A DNA stretch of 64,000 nt from Bolinopsis microptera (lineage: Eukaryota; Ctenophora; Tentaculata; Lobata; Bolinopsidae). Position numbers and translations under genes: made by a program. The stretch is from the NCBI RefSeq assembly GCF_026151205.1, contig NC_087078.1, forward strand, positions 17,625,118 to 17,689,117, in the 5' to 3' direction. This document shows positions 11,901-22,513 of this stretch, in pieces; position 1 is the first letter of the stretch, and every line of letters begins with the position of its first letter. Under the pieces are notes generated by a model. The model had not been told where the DNA came from. It worked only from the letters and a program-made list of their open reading frames with translations, and ran no database searches.

Positions 11901-12563
11901 TGCAATTTTCAATGGCTCAATTTTACAATCGAGTGTGGACTTGTTCTTAAGCCCTGATATTATCTTTTGGACTTCACCGTGTGATGTAGGCTTAAGAAAC
12001 ATCGAGTTACTACACGAAGCCTTAAGAAAATGCTTGAAACCACCTGGGTCAAAGGTTCGACGGGCAGCGATTTGCCTCTTGATACTGGCTGCAATACCGG
12101 AGAAGTAGCCGTTAAATTTCTCAGCGACTGCCAGATCGGAGCTTATAATCGTGCCATCGTCGTCCTTCAGACGGGTGTGTCCGAACTTTTTTCTGTTACG
12201 GTTCAGGAGGCCATTGATAATTTTCCATTGACTTTTAGAGCAGTTTTGGTATTTGTCAAACATTTTTTTATAGTACTTTTCTTTGGCTAGATTCACATGT
12301 TTGTGACAAAACTTTTTCATTTTATCATACGCGTCGCAGTTTTTTTGTGATGGATTTATAGTTTTTTCAAAAAAAAGTAACTTCTTGCGGTTGCATGCCG
12401 CCTCAAGCCAGGGTAAGATCCAAGGCTTTGGGTCAGCTCTTTCGAATTTTCTTCTCGTACTGTTGCGCTTCAAACTAACAATTTAGCAATTTCAGATGCG
12501 ATGAAGGTCATCACGAGTGGATACTTGCTTCTTATCCCTCTAGCTGGACGATACTTCGTATAG
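8919..12563 (+). CDS. Small acidic secreted, probably GPI-anchored protein (3 exons)
   Basis: Exons: 8919-9000, 9532-9717 and 12496-12563, with phases 1, 1 and end matching exactly; donors GTAAGA and GTTATT, acceptors TTCTAACAG and CAATTTCAG. The spliced product is 111 residues. Residues 1-19 form a signal peptide (MKLILCLGTLLLCLSVVFS). Residues 20-90 are almost only Gly, Ala, Asp, Glu, Ser and Thr, with repeats such as GDADGSDASGAADTEADG, hence highly acidic and disordered. The end, GGSDAMKVITSGYLLLIPLA followed by GRYFV, is a small-residue site plus hydrophobic tail, as in GPI-attachment signals. I infer an extracellular, surface-tethered acidic protein, perhaps cation- or mineral-binding or mucin-like. 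No homologue is recognised. A minus-strand LINE fills most of intron 2 and reaches the last acceptor. Confidence 0.7.
9960..12480 (-). mobile_element. CR1/Jockey-like LINE, 5'-truncated, in an intron
   Basis: The RT frame at 10299-12473 is followed on the minus strand by about 330 bp of AT-rich 3' UTR; the 3' end is near 9,960-10,000 but was not fixed. The 5' edge is about 12,478, where the frame is cut by flanking DNA. No endonuclease domain is present, so this is a 5'-truncated copy, the usual result of target-primed reverse transcription. It lies antisense in intron 2 of the acidic-protein gene, only about 15-20 bp from that intron's acceptor. Target-site duplications were not resolved. 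Confidence 0.75.
10299..12473 (-). CDS. LINE reverse transcriptase (ORF2 C-terminal part), intact
   Basis: An uninterrupted 724-codon frame. The order is a basic N-terminal segment, then RT motifs: KVVPIHKGG, ANYRPISLLGSFSKIYEKL, NQYGFRPGRSCEHALL, the catalytic LLDYSKAFDVLDH (motif A), GVPQGSILGPLLF (motif B) and LYADDANI (motif C, YADD). A C-terminal region of about 200 residues contains TRKRID and KTEARFLGVILDEKLTW (palm/thumb end). The motif set matches the CR1/Jockey/L2 group of LINEs. The upstream APE endonuclease is missing because the copy is 5'-truncated. The codon given as start is TTG at the truncation edge, so it is not a true start. The absence of stops suggests a recent insertion. 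Confidence 0.9.
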   Translation of the reverse strand: MKRNSTRRKFERADPKPWILPWLEAACNRKKLLFFEKTINPSQKNCDAYDKMKKFCHKHVNLAKEKYYKKMFDKYQNCSKSQWKIINGLLNRNRKKFGHTRLKDDDGTIISSDLAVAEKFNGYFSGIAASIKRQIAARRTFDPGGFKHFLKASCSNSMFLKPTSHGEVQKIISGLKNKSTLDCKIEPLKIANSCENFTRALANVINCSFSSGTFPNALKTAKVVPIHKGGSKLEVANYRPISLLGSFSKIYEKLMHARVLEFLDKNDSLFENQYGFRPGRSCEHALLNAQNSILHSLNKKQISLLLLLDYSKAFDVLDHETLLKKLDHYGIRGVAHEWFRSYLCNRSQYVTLNGTCSSSMPIVYGVPQGSILGPLLFVIYINDLPGISDFAKFILYADDANILISGTTLEEIQLKANQLISRLVDWVGVNGLSLNVKKTCYMIFTRKRIDFSGFNLSIDNTVIERKTEARFLGVILDEKLTWQKHITAVRIKMGRYLGVMYKLKHLLPIKARLNIFQSLIQSHLNFCSLVWGFASKCHIESLFTKQKQGIRAVMSGYVNYRYKDGNPPEHTKSAFRLHNILTVHSVIVKNALILLHKVRNMPSLLPKSIKELFPHDIPTYNSTYEHNLSWFTTYNGPTFRNTLFFKGPMLSITKQSKDITIPSSTFSIEIFKNSAKRELLKLQSSGDDENWPNFLLYSIPGLRKSQREGRSQIDYSTELVSDTA

Positions 12564-12601
12564 AAACACGGACTATACGGACAGCTGATCATGCTTTTTT
12601 A

Positions 12602-12820
12602 GACTCTCTCTCTCTCTCTCTCAAACTACAGAAAATATATATTTGTTTGTAATCGTTTTGATAAGAAAAAATTAGTTGAATCTAAGCTACAAGTGCCAAG
12701 CAGTCATAATTTTTGCTGCCGAAGGGCTGGAATGTGCACATATTCTAACATTTCGTAAGCAATGCTATGTTGTCGACACAGTCTTTCAAAATTAGGGCTG
12801 GCTATTGTGTGTGTGTGTGT
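12602..12820. repeat. Short (TC)n and (TG)n microsatellites
   Basis: About ten TC units at 12602-12622 and about seven TG units near 12808-12820, with AT-rich sequence between them. Confidence 0.8.
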
Positions 12821-12934
12821 CTTAATGGGTATTCCTTGAAAACTTTTTTTTTTTATTAATTCAATTTTGGCCTACTTGGGGTTATTTTCTAATGAGGCAC
12901 TCTATGCTCGTTTGTTATTCCACTCCCTTGTCTG

Positions 12935-13240
12935 AGAATCCTCTAAGTTTCGATGGAGAATGGTTAGGACAGATCTTACGAGGACAGGAAGCTCACCAGC
13001 TACACCCTAAGTTATTTGCTAGAAATTACGATATTTTTATGGAAGGGAGACGGGGTAGACCATGTTAAACTTATTAGATGTTATTAAAAATAGACTTGAC
13101 TATAAAATTCTTGATATTAGACTTAAGAATTTGACTGATTTCGAAGACCTTAGATTTTTGCTTTAGATAGGGAGGATGGAAGAAGTTAGAAGATGGTATG
13201 ATGTTTTTTGGTTTTCTTTTTATGCGTTTTGGATATCTAT
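12935..13240 (+). pseudogene. Possible degenerate LINE ORF2 C-terminus
   Basis: Plus-strand frames with several breaks give pieces such as HPKLFARNYDIFMEGRRGRP, then LLDVIKNRLDYKILDIRLKN and FEDLRFLL. The order RGRP - DVI.N.L - L.DFEDL - W resembles the C-terminal tail of many LINE ORF2 proteins, including the one at 22.5-25.6 kb (GRVGAHRKNLFKIIVNDL). Frame shifts and stops show decay. The assignment rests on a weak pattern only. Confidence 0.3.
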
Positions 13241-14700
13241 AGGTGCCTAGTGCTCTTTTAAAGAGATATTTCCGACTTTGAAAAGATTTACTACTACTTA
13301 CTATAGTTATAAGGCTTAACTGGTCACATGTGATATACTCACTCTACCACTTAAATCAAATTAAACACAGTGTCCTGCGGAAATATTATATAATGAATAA
13401 TGAACTAGAACGAAATCCAACTATGAAACACAGCATACACGTGCAAAGTTTTTGTAAAGATTAAACCGGTTTTAGCTAAAATAAAATCATACTGCTAATA
13501 AACTGGCCGAAAATTAATTTGAAAATTATCCTTTGAACTAGTAACGAAACTTTACACATACTGTATTAGAACCTTATTTTATGAGTTGTAAATAAACCAA
13601 TCATGATCCTATTTTAGGATTTCATTATTGCAGCCATTATAAATTAGATTTTTTGCATCAATTATCAATCAAATTGGTAACGGATGACTCGCTGTAACTT
13701 AATATAACGATTTTTTTCATATTCTCAATTGCAATAGCAAAGGTTACTTGTTTGATTAAATTAACATCGAATTGAATGCAGCTTTAATATTTATTGGTGA
13801 CCATGTCTTAAATTCTCCAGATGAAAATTATATATTTTGAAAATCAATTATTTCTTCTTGAATATTACTTAAACAATGGCAAAAAATCAACAAACGATCA
13901 TATTTTAATATGCCCATAAAAGAAACCATTTTCTGAGTAATCATGCACAGTTCATCTGAAAATTTCCGAGCACGAAGAGAGAAAAAAGTGTGGCCAAACT
14001 TTCACGACAGTATTGAACAAATATAGTTTCACGCAATATTGTTTTCTCATTTTTAGAATATAAATAATCCTTGGGAGGGTATAATACCGGCCAATCTAAA
14101 TCAATCCCAGTAGATAAACCATGCTTGACAAATGATATATGTTAAGTGCAAGTGGTAAGGGTGTGCAGACTGGTTGGGAAGTTTATCATTAACTAAATGA
14201 ACTTTGTTTTCAAATTTAATCAATGACATACATACTATTACAACAGGTTCTAAGAATCTGATATTTATTCAATCGGAGATTTAAACATTAATTACAAAGA
14301 TTATTTGATTAAAGGTCGTCAGCTCCTTTAGTGGAACATGTAACATAACACTAAGCATATTGTGAGATTCCAGCTATAAATCCCTAGCTTAACTTGATTT
14401 ATTCTACTCGAAATTACGCATTCTCAACTAGTTTGCAACATACTATCTGGAAACTAGTGATCGTTTAAGTAAAATGTTCCAATGCATTTTCATCGCTGCC
14501 ACACAAAAGCCTTGGGCAAAGACTTATGATTAACCCTAAGGGCTTGTGTCGCGGTAAGGAACGGGAAGGGGGTCAATCATCGGTAAAAACGACGTATTAT
14601 ATAACTCTACATTCAAGTGAGCTTCCCTTCTCCAAAAGCTTGCGGTAACCATGTGCAGTACCGGGTGTCCGTTGTGGTAACCATTGTTGTGTGTCACTTC
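13240..14700. other. No gene seen
   Basis: AT-rich sequence without long frames, convincing exons or obvious repeats. One CACGTG core is near 13,440. Confidence 0.5.
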
Positions 14701-14704
14701 AAGA

Positions 14705-16110
14705 TTAAAGCAAACTGATAAAATTTGTCCTGACTAAATCTTCAAGGTTTCACCATACAGCGAAACCAAGGGGTGAGATCTCACATATCCTTCATTTTTG
14801 AAAGTTCCCCCAGCTCTGAGGATCCATCTCTTTGTGTTGATTGGAAAGGTCCTCCAAGCATGTCTGAGGGTGAGCAATTTTGGGCTCCAAGGAGGATTCT
14901 TGTGAGGAGAAAATTCTTCGTTTTCCTGCTACCTCGAGAACGGTAACTTCTCTGAGAACTGAAATACATCAAAACACAAACTTCTCCACATCTTGGATAC
15001 CATTGATCTCGGTTGGCAGAACTCTTCTCTCTGAACGGTTGATAGTGGATTTTTCTTTTCTAGCAACATGATGAATGTGTTGGGATTCTTTTTCCCTCAA
15101 TCACTTTTGTTAGAAAACTATTGGGGGAAATAATGATTGCATTGTTCCTTGAGAGAATAAAATTTTCCTTCACTGTCAACCATATTTGCGGTCTCCTTTG
15201 AAATTTCGGTATATTCGACTACTGTCCCAGGTCCCATTACATTCACAAAATTTCACCAAACAGCGTCAGGGGGATGCTTTGCTCACTACTTTTGCTCCAC
15301 AGTCCGATTGTCGATCAAGGCAGCATCAATGAAAAGTGGATCAGGGACTTTGTTTAAAATGGTTATCAATACACACTAACATGTTCCTCCTGACACCCTT
15401 TTTGGAGCAGTCCTGCTGCACCCCAGTCATTTCCCATGGACCAATACAGATCACCAGTACCACCTGGTGCTCGAGCGATCGAAAACTTGCTGTCCATTAT
15501 CACTTTTCCATCAAGAATAAAAACAAGGATCATTTCTTTTTCAAGAAGAGATATGTTCTTCAGACAAACCAAACCAATCCATTAGTTTGAAGTAGTCAAA
15601 CATGGCTTTCTTGTATGTTTCACTGGCATTATGTACCATCTAATATCTTTTGGGAGATCCCGTTACATTTCACTGCCAATTGGTCTTGCTTACGTACTCG
15701 CTCAGCCTGTAATTGATAAACCACTTGCCACTTTTGCAATCCAACATTGTACATTCCCTTTGAGGATTAAGGGACACCAGACGTGTACCCGGACCACCAG
15801 CCATTAGAAGCATAGCAAACTTTCCCTGCACTTATCGCTTTCAGCCCGCGTTAGTCCACTTTCATTGATCTTATTTAATGAATCACTTTCACATGCCTCA
15901 GGGGGTAGTGCGTGAGATAATCCTCTTTTCCAGTGCAGAGAGTTCATTTGCATACATCTTTTAAAAGATCTTCAGTTGTTGGTAATATCAATCGACCTGT
16001 ATATCCGAATAAAGATCATCTTTTGAGCTGATGATAGGTCCTTCCCAGTGAGCTAAAAGATGTTCCTGGCCAATGGTGCAGCCAAGGAGACTTCAAGATT
16101 GCTATGTCTT
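14705..16110 (-). pseudogene. Decayed intronless UDP-N-acetylhexosamine pyrophosphorylase (UAP1-like)
   Basis: Reading the minus strand across shifting frames gives the whole UAP1 order without introns. Near 16,060 is GQEHLLAHWEG. About 15,800 has GKFAMLLMAGGPGTRL, the nucleotide-binding GGQGTRLG loop of the family. At 15,572-15,366 are FGLSEEHISLLEKEM, ILDGKVIMDSKFSI and APGGTGDLY (family MAPDGNGGLY). About 15,330-15,200 has DPLFIDAALIDNRTVEQK and VVEYTEISKETANMVDSEGK. About 15,020-14,780 has INGIQDVEKFVFDVFQFSEK, EFSPHKN and RWILRAGGTF, then CEISPL. Several stops and indels and a missing segment of about 35 residues before CEISPL show loss of function. Intact UAP1 makes UDP-GlcNAc from UTP and GlcNAc-1-phosphate. 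I infer a processed retrocopy; no poly-A tail was located. Confidence 0.8.
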
Positions 16111-16443
16111 CTCAGATAAGTCATCCTTGGAAGGAAATCTGAAAATGATAATTTAAGAATATAGATTTTACTTGGTCTTGCTACCAACAATGAAAAGCTG
16201 GCATATGGAAATAAGCTAATCAAATATCCATTTTCATTTCAACTTGTATTTAATAGTATCGTGCATATCTATGACTAGCAATTCCCTGCGCAGACTGCAA
16301 TTCTTATTTACTGATACTGGTGTACTGCCAGAATATAGAATAAATCAAATCATATATTTAACCCGTGACAAAAGACTAATCAGTAAGAGAGGGAACTTCA
16401 TGGATAGTTTCCTTAAAGTACTTAGAGGGCATTTTTTAGAGGG

Positions 16444-16765
16444 CAGTGGGCGTAACGTACCTGTTGGCGCCCCTGCCAAAATGCGCCCTCCCCCCCCCCC
16501 CCCCTGTGGCGGCCCCCTCCCCCTTTTGGCGCCCCTCCCTAACATAAAGAACAAATGTAGGTCAGTTTAGAGGATAAGGCTGGTAAAATCTCTAAAATGT
16601 GTTGTGTCCCAGAGCAAAACAACACAGTTTTGCTAGACCTCAGTTAAGTTTTTTTCAAATTGTCCCACATCAAACGAACGATGTTGCCCCTTAGGATGGC
16701 GCCCCCCCCCCCCCCCCCCCTCCCCACACAAGCGGGTCACCATCGGGGCCCTTCTTACGCCACTG
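16444..16765. mobile_element. hAT-type MITE, 322 bp
   Basis: It begins CAGTGGGCGTAACGTACCTG and ends CTTACGCCACTG, matching the termini of the element at 47522-47809. The interior shares the CTGTTGGCGCCCC, TTTTGGCGCCCCTCCCTAA and AATTGTCCCACATCAAACGA blocks. Two C runs (near 16,491 and 16,705) are expanded. No 8-bp target duplication is visible (TTAGAGGG versus GGCGGAGG), so the flanks have changed. Frames read across it, including the proline-rich ones, are not genes. Confidence 0.8.
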
Positions 16766-16779
16766 GGCGGAGGCTTAGC

Positions 16780-17980
16780 AACCTAAAACGAATATTTTTT
16801 TCTAAAGCAGAATTTTTAAAATACGTTTGCAACTTTCAGAAGGAGAAACTTGGACCTCTGTCTAGATATTAATAAATCATCTTGATCTTTAGAGTATACT
16901 TAAACAGGCTACCTGCAGCATGAACTGCACAACGATAGGCAGGCTGTCAACTTGCAGCTAAATGAATATATTACAGTATTGATGGAGCACCCATGCCCTA
17001 TGTCTAAATGAACAGGAATTAATTGTCCATTGAAAGGAATAAGGATTCCATATCAAGAGCTACTTGAACACTATGTTTTAATCATGATTGATTTTTATTG
17101 CTAACTTTGCACTTATGGCTAAACTAAATTGGTAGTGGCCCAAGATCCTCCGGAGCCTGGTACCGTGGGCCCTGCCGTAGCCAGGAGTGGACTTTGTTAC
17201 AGCGCGACGGGAAAAAATTCTGATCTTCTCTTCTCAAGTATTTATAGCACATTTTTTATCTTAAACATATTGCCATCTTAAATCATGGATCACTTCACTT
17301 TCGCACTATTAGGTGATTCCGCTAAATTTTGTAACCAAAAGAGCTAAAAATCCCGGTCCCATCAAATTTGACTGATCCCGGCCAGTTCAATTGACAAAAA
17401 ATCCTGTCCCGGTCATCCTGGTCAAAATTTATTATCCCGGTCTTGTTGCCATATGGAACTGCAGCCGATTAAAACTGGAACCAGCTGAGGAGGCGGCTAT
17501 TGAGGGCGTCCAGGCGTCGTGGAACGCCTTAAAAGTATATCTGGTGCTGGTGGCTTAAAATAGAAATAGTAATTAGTAATAGTTTTTGGAAATAACAATC
17601 GCAATATAAAGGTCTTCATTCACTATACATGACGTTTTTATGTAAGCGCACGCATGATCTTGCGTGGAAATGTTGTGTTTTGTAGGGAGTCCAATCTACC
17701 TCTGGACTACTCCTAGGCCGCTCAGTTTTTAACACATAGTTATTGTAAACTTACAAAGCACATCGTGCGCATCCCACTACAGGTACTCAATTATGTTTTG
17801 CCTCGATTTGGGGGTCCAGGACCCTTTGCAATTGACTGCTATATGATACTACCGGCTGAGATCGTACGACTGGTGGTGTCCCGGTTTCACCCATGTTATA
17901 AGTTTTTGTTTTTTGTTTGCTGACGCCTGTAGATGGTTACACATTACTTTTACAAGGCCCTGTGTGTAATGTAATCGGTA
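16780..17980. other. No gene seen; possible old hAT debris
   Basis: Around 17,340-17,450 the words TCCCGG(T) recur (ATCCCGGTC, ATCCCGGCC, CTGTCCCGG), reminiscent of decayed transposon termini. No exon is supported. Confidence 0.4.
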
Positions 17981-17984
17981 GTTT

Positions 17985-18125
17985 GGAGGTATCGCTTTGT
18001 AGCGCGATTGCTTACGTGCGCGCCGCGCTACTTAAATATGGCATCTCACAGCGACGACAGAGGATGCGAGATGCGCTCTGTGCCGCGCCGAGCTGCCATG
18101 AATTGACATCGTCAATTAAGGATCA
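17985..18125 (+). repeat. Dispersed GC-rich repeat, subtype B copy 1
   Basis: It contains GCGCGCCGCGC, GGCATCTCAC.GCGAC, GCCGCGCCGAGCTGCCATGA and the shared end TTGACATCGTCAATTAAGG. The second copy is at about 18,980-19,120. It shares the TTGACATCGTC end with the 6.97-, 25.8- and 26.2-kb repeats. Confidence 0.7.
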
Positions 18126-18458
18126 GCTTGACCGCTCCAAGCCCCCCTCCCCCCAGTCCAGCGATTGGACCCCCAACTAAACTGCCAGCCCCAGCGCCCA
18201 CAGCCGCCTTCTGGAACCAGACAATCAAGGTTGGCTAGTACGGAATACAAAGAGTATTTGTTTAATTGCATCCTTTACTTTTAATCACCCTTTAAAGCCT
18301 TTTAAATGACAAACAGTATTTTAAAAACTCAGCAAATATTTGTTTGCACTTTGTGAATTTAAAGTAGGGACTGTGTACAATAAATAGATATTTCAAAACA
18401 AATATACACCCATTAAAGTGGAATTTAAGAAACATAAATTTAAAAATGCTATAACAAT

Positions 18459-18500
18459 TAAGGTGGGGGGGGGGGGGTGGGGGGGGTGGGGGTGGAGGAA
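18459..18500. repeat. Poly(dG) tract with interruptions
   Basis: About 40 bp almost all G with a few T. Capable of quadruplex formation in principle. Confidence 0.85.
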
Positions 18501-18959
18501 ACAAACTAAATACTAGAAGACATTGATCCTTTAATAATTAAACCCACATTTTTACATACACGGAAAAGAAATTTTCAACTTGATCTGGCAGTTATTTTTA
18601 TTTCATGAAATGGTGAATTGTCTCACTGCTATTTTTAATGGTTTAGTTAATTATACTTGTATAATTGACTTGAGCTTGATTACTGTTTAAGTTCGAGTTG
18701 TTTTTTATAAATTATATCAAAGAGTTAAATAAAGTTATTGTCCATTGTTAATAACTAGCCTATCGCGCACTATCTTCGTAGCACTCGAAAAGAAAAGCTG
18801 AGCGCGCTACTTCGAAAAAATTTAAACAGTAACTGACAGGTCCGTCATATCACAAATAAAGCAATTTTTATATAAGGGGTTTCGTAAAGCATCGGCGGTT
18901 GCGATTTGGCTATTCATTTCGCCGCAGCGGCAAATGTGTTTGTATGCATGAAGATGAGC

Positions 18960-19125
18960 AATGTAGAGCCTGGGCACTGGGAAATTGTAGCGGCGTTGCG
19001 TTTCTGGTGCCGCGCCGCGCACTTTAATAAAAGGCATCTCACGAGCGACACTGGCTTGATCGGCGAGATACGCTACTGTGCCCGCGCCGAGCTGCCATGA
19101 ATTGACATCGTCACTTAAGGTACGA
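18960..19125 (+). repeat. Dispersed GC-rich repeat, subtype B copy 2
   Basis: Shares GCCGCGCCGCGC, AAGGCATCTCACGAGCGACA, CGCCGAGCTGCCATGAATTG and a TTGACATCGTCACTTAAGG end with the copy at 17,985. Confidence 0.7.
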
Positions 19126-19144
19126 AAGTGTATAATTGATCTAT

Positions 19145-19745
19145 ATAGTTAGAGACGTTACCTGGGGACCCCAGGCTATTATTCATAAACAGTTTAAAGG
19201 ATTTGGCGAATGAACAGGCCTACCGCGCGGCCCATAATGAGGAAGTCGTCACTTCGCGCGCCGCGCGTAATTGTCTGCTTGCCGTAGCTGACAAGATTGT
19301 TGCTATGCACATTTGTTCTTTGGATGGGTGGTATTGGGTAATTAATTATTTTACTCACAGCGAATCGCGGGGACACCGAATTGCTGAAAAATTAAAAACT
19401 TTAGATGAACTCACTGACTACCGACGTATTAATATTAAAATAACAATTGCATAATATTATTCGTGGAAAGCTGAGTGTGCGAGGTTTGAATTGGATCACG
19501 TCCGGACCCCCACGTTCGTGTTCACTTATATACGAATACAAGGACAAAGTTTAGTAGGAGGCTACATTGTTAGAATTAATTATTTAGGGACTCCAGGCAG
19601 AGTATGTTCATAATCATTTCCTGGGGACTCCAGTCTATTAGGTGCATAAACATTTCCTGGACCACCAGTCATTATGTTCATAATACATCCTGGGGACTCC
19701 AGCTTAATATGTTCACATACATTACCTGGGGACTCCAGGCTATGT
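19145..19745. repeat. CCTGGGGACCCCAGG-type repeat with local tandem array
   Basis: A first unit at about 19,158-19,200 (CCTGGGGACCCCAGG, then CTATTATTCATAAACA) is followed after about 380 bp by four or five imperfect tandem units (19,585-19,745). Each contains CCTGGGGACTCCAG and a TATGTTCATAA-type spacer, with a period near 40 bp. Reverse-complement copies lie at about 22,085-22,265 and 26,130-26,225, and a direct one at about 26,545-26,600. Confidence 0.75.
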
Positions 19746-19925
19746 TAAGTAATAAGTAAGTAAGTATGTAAGTAAGTAAAGTAAAGTATTATGAACATAA
19801 CATCATCACAAGTGTCTACAAAATATCATTGCACTAACTAGAAAAATAATTAAATAATATATTTTTTCCTTCAACATTAATAATTTATCATGTTCAATTT
19901 TGTTTTTTTAATTTATTTTAAAAAT

Positions 19926-20475
19926 CTAATACTTGATATATAAATATTTCATTTCATTAATACTGGAATAAAGATTTATAAAACGCTTCTTTGCCACAAA
20001 AGGATGAAACCAAAGATATTCATTATGTCTCTCCTTATTGCTTAAATAACTGGGTCCTTCAATTTTCCCTAAAACTTCATTCGAAACATTCCAAAAATAA
20101 AAATCATTTACACTGTTTTTAGAAATCATTTCTTTCTTAAATCCTTCCAATCTAACTTTAAAGCTTAAAACTGTCGAGCAGTTCTTGACATTTGAAGGGA
20201 GTTTGTTCCAATAAGGAATGACTCGCTCCAGAAGAAAAGAGAGATTGACTTTAGTTACACTCTTACTACATCTATTGGTTGAAACAAGATTAAGACCAGA
20301 TCTGCTCATTCTGAACAAAGCCGATCTATATTTAGTCAAACCACTAGTTACTTTAAAAGCTTCAATAAGGTCCCCACGTATTCCCCGCTCTGCCAGCGTT
20401 GTCAAATTGAGGATATCCAGTCTACGGCTGTCAACACAGCAAGTCTCCTTATGAAACGCTTGGCCTCAGGTGCCA
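19926..20475 (-). pseudogene. LINE ORF2 C-terminal remnant
   Basis: A 159-codon minus-strand frame, extendable upstream as RRLDILNLTTLAERGIRGD, shows the C-terminal pattern of CR1/Jockey-type LINE proteins: TLAERGIRGDLIEAFKVTSG, LERVIPYWNKLPSNV and VLSFKVRLEGFKKE. The RT core is absent. It is a truncated remnant with no host function implied. The frame is open, so decay is modest. Confidence 0.65.
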
Positions 20476-20744
20476 TTCCTCCTGTAGTGGTAAATAAAAG
20501 GGGGACGAATGACCCTTTCTCCAATTGTAGCACTCAGTTCATGAACTAGTTCTTTTTCTCATTCTCGTGCAGCGTGTATAGCTGTGGCATGGTCTTTCCT
20601 TGATATGTAGGAAGAAAGTCCTCTCAAATGTGCTCCACACTCCTCTTGCTGATATATCGAGCCTAGCCTTATCACCATTGTTGCCCTTTTGTTGGAAGTT
20701 GGCTGATTCTATAGGTGTTTACATGGGCTCATTCCTCATATCCT

Positions 20745-21110
20745 TGGTCACCAGCCTAAGGGTATTCTGCAACTGAGTCTCACGTTGTTATGATGGTACT
20801 TCACATACCCCCCTCTCTTACAGTTGAGGATATGATTGTGATCATTCTTGGCTCCACAATCACAGAATATTGGGGTGTTAGGGATATCCAAACCATACCG
20901 GAGATGAATAGCATCTCGGAAGTCTTGCTTGCGGTAAGCATACCCTAGCTGTTGAATGGGGAGACATGTTGGCCAAGCTCCTGACCCATACTCTTGTACC
21001 AGCTGCAGTGACTCCCTGGTAGTCTCATCCACTTCACTAATTATCTCAGCGAGCTCCTTCCTCAAGCGTAATTCTTTAACTAACTTGAGGCTATCTACTC
21101 TGCCCTTGAT
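20745..21110 (-). pseudogene. Retrotransposon C-terminal zinc-motif remnant
   Basis: A 105-codon frame contains QQLGYAYRKQDFRDAIHLRY and FCDCGAKNDHNHILNCKRGG followed by HHNNVR. The C.C...H..H...C.GG...HN order matches the cysteine-rich end seen in many retroelement RT proteins (typical text: EFRDAL.LRYG, CDCG, H.L.CK.GG...RHN). Only this end is present. It probably belongs to a different LINE from the one at 19,926. Confidence 0.55.
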
Positions 21111-22079
21111 CTTAATTTAATCCAACTTTATCAGGGATGTCTCCTGGCAATTATAGATGAGGTCAATCAGACATGGCCGAGGAGACTCATTTTTGGAATA
21201 ACTTGATACCTGCCACCATGGACTATGAATGTTTCTAGACACTATCCTTTTGATATTGAGATATTGGTATCTCAGATCACGTGTACATCGTTCCTTTTCT
21301 ATGACACAGTAATTTATTGACACTCACAGCTATAATTTTAATCATTGAATCAGTATTTTTATCTGTGCTCTGCGTAATGCATCACATGAATCAGTTTTTA
21401 ATCTATTAACTTATTACACATTTGTGCTCGGCTTAAGCATCACTTGACTATTTAAAAAAATTGTTTGTTCAGGCCATGACCTTATAGTCAGCCAATTGGC
21501 CATTGCTAAAATTGAATGTATTTTATTCAATATTTTATCTTTTTGGAATACTGTTTGGTACTGCTCGGCCATGGCCGAGGAGGTTTATTTTCTCGTAATA
21601 TTGTTTGGTACTGCTCGGCCATTGCCGAGGAGACTCATTTTCGGAATTGCTGTTAAAAAAAAATTAAAAATGACACTCCTCGGCCACCATACCTATGTTA
21701 TTTTGAGTGACGTCTGGTATTCCTTCTCCACGATCTCTACTGGATTAACAATAATACCAAGCCCCCTAAATCTAATACAGGTAGCGCATTCTCCTGTGCA
21801 GGTCGGACACGTTCCTACCAATAATTGCCGGAATGAACTTTAACTTTTCTCTTATTACACTTCTTTAATGGGACGAAGAGGTCTTTAGTATCTTGGATGG
21901 TACACATCACAAAGGTCCACCTATGACAGAGGGCTTTGACATAACTTGATAGGGCTAGCTGAGGCTCATCAAGGGTAAGTTCTGACTTACTGGGTTAACG
22001 GGTGATACTCGTAAAATATTTGTTTCAAATATTACTGTCGACGAGTCCAAATCGGCGCACGTCTTGGTAGGTTACAAAC

Positions 22080-22265
22080 TTACAATTACTGGGCGGCGCT
22101 CAGCCTGTCATTACGTTACTGGGCCGCGCTCAGCCTGTCATTCCGCCAAATCTTTTATGTTTATGAACATAATAGCCTGGGTCCCCAGGTAAGTCATTAC
22201 GCCAAATCTCTATTAACATAAATCTCTATTAACATAAATATAATATTCGATCCTGGGGTCCCCAG
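22080..22265 (-). repeat. CCTGGGG/ACTGGGC repeat, inverse copy flanking a LINE
   Basis: Contains two TTACTGGGC(G)GCGCTCAGCC units, TCATTCCGCCAAATC, TATGAACATAATAGCC and GGGGTCCCCAGGTAA. It is the reverse complement of the 19,150-19,270 copy and precedes the LINE frame by about 250 bp. Confidence 0.7.
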
Positions 22266-22513
22266 GTAATTTGTAACAACTCTTTTACATTTTTCACCCA
22301 TTTCTCTACTTTTATTTATTTTTTACTTTTATTTCTTTTTTACATTTGTCCATTGTCAATAATAATACAATATTGAATATACACTTAGTGAAATTACAAC
22401 AATGGGGGTCACGACGTGATACAATAACATGCTTATACGTTTTTGTTTTATGAGTAAGCTGTGGGATTATTAAATAAGCTATACTAATGATAGGTGGTAT
22501 GACACGGTGACGC

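Noticed and set aside
10509-12290. Plus-strand frames of 60-105 codons
   Set aside because: Antisense shadows of the LINE reverse transcriptase.
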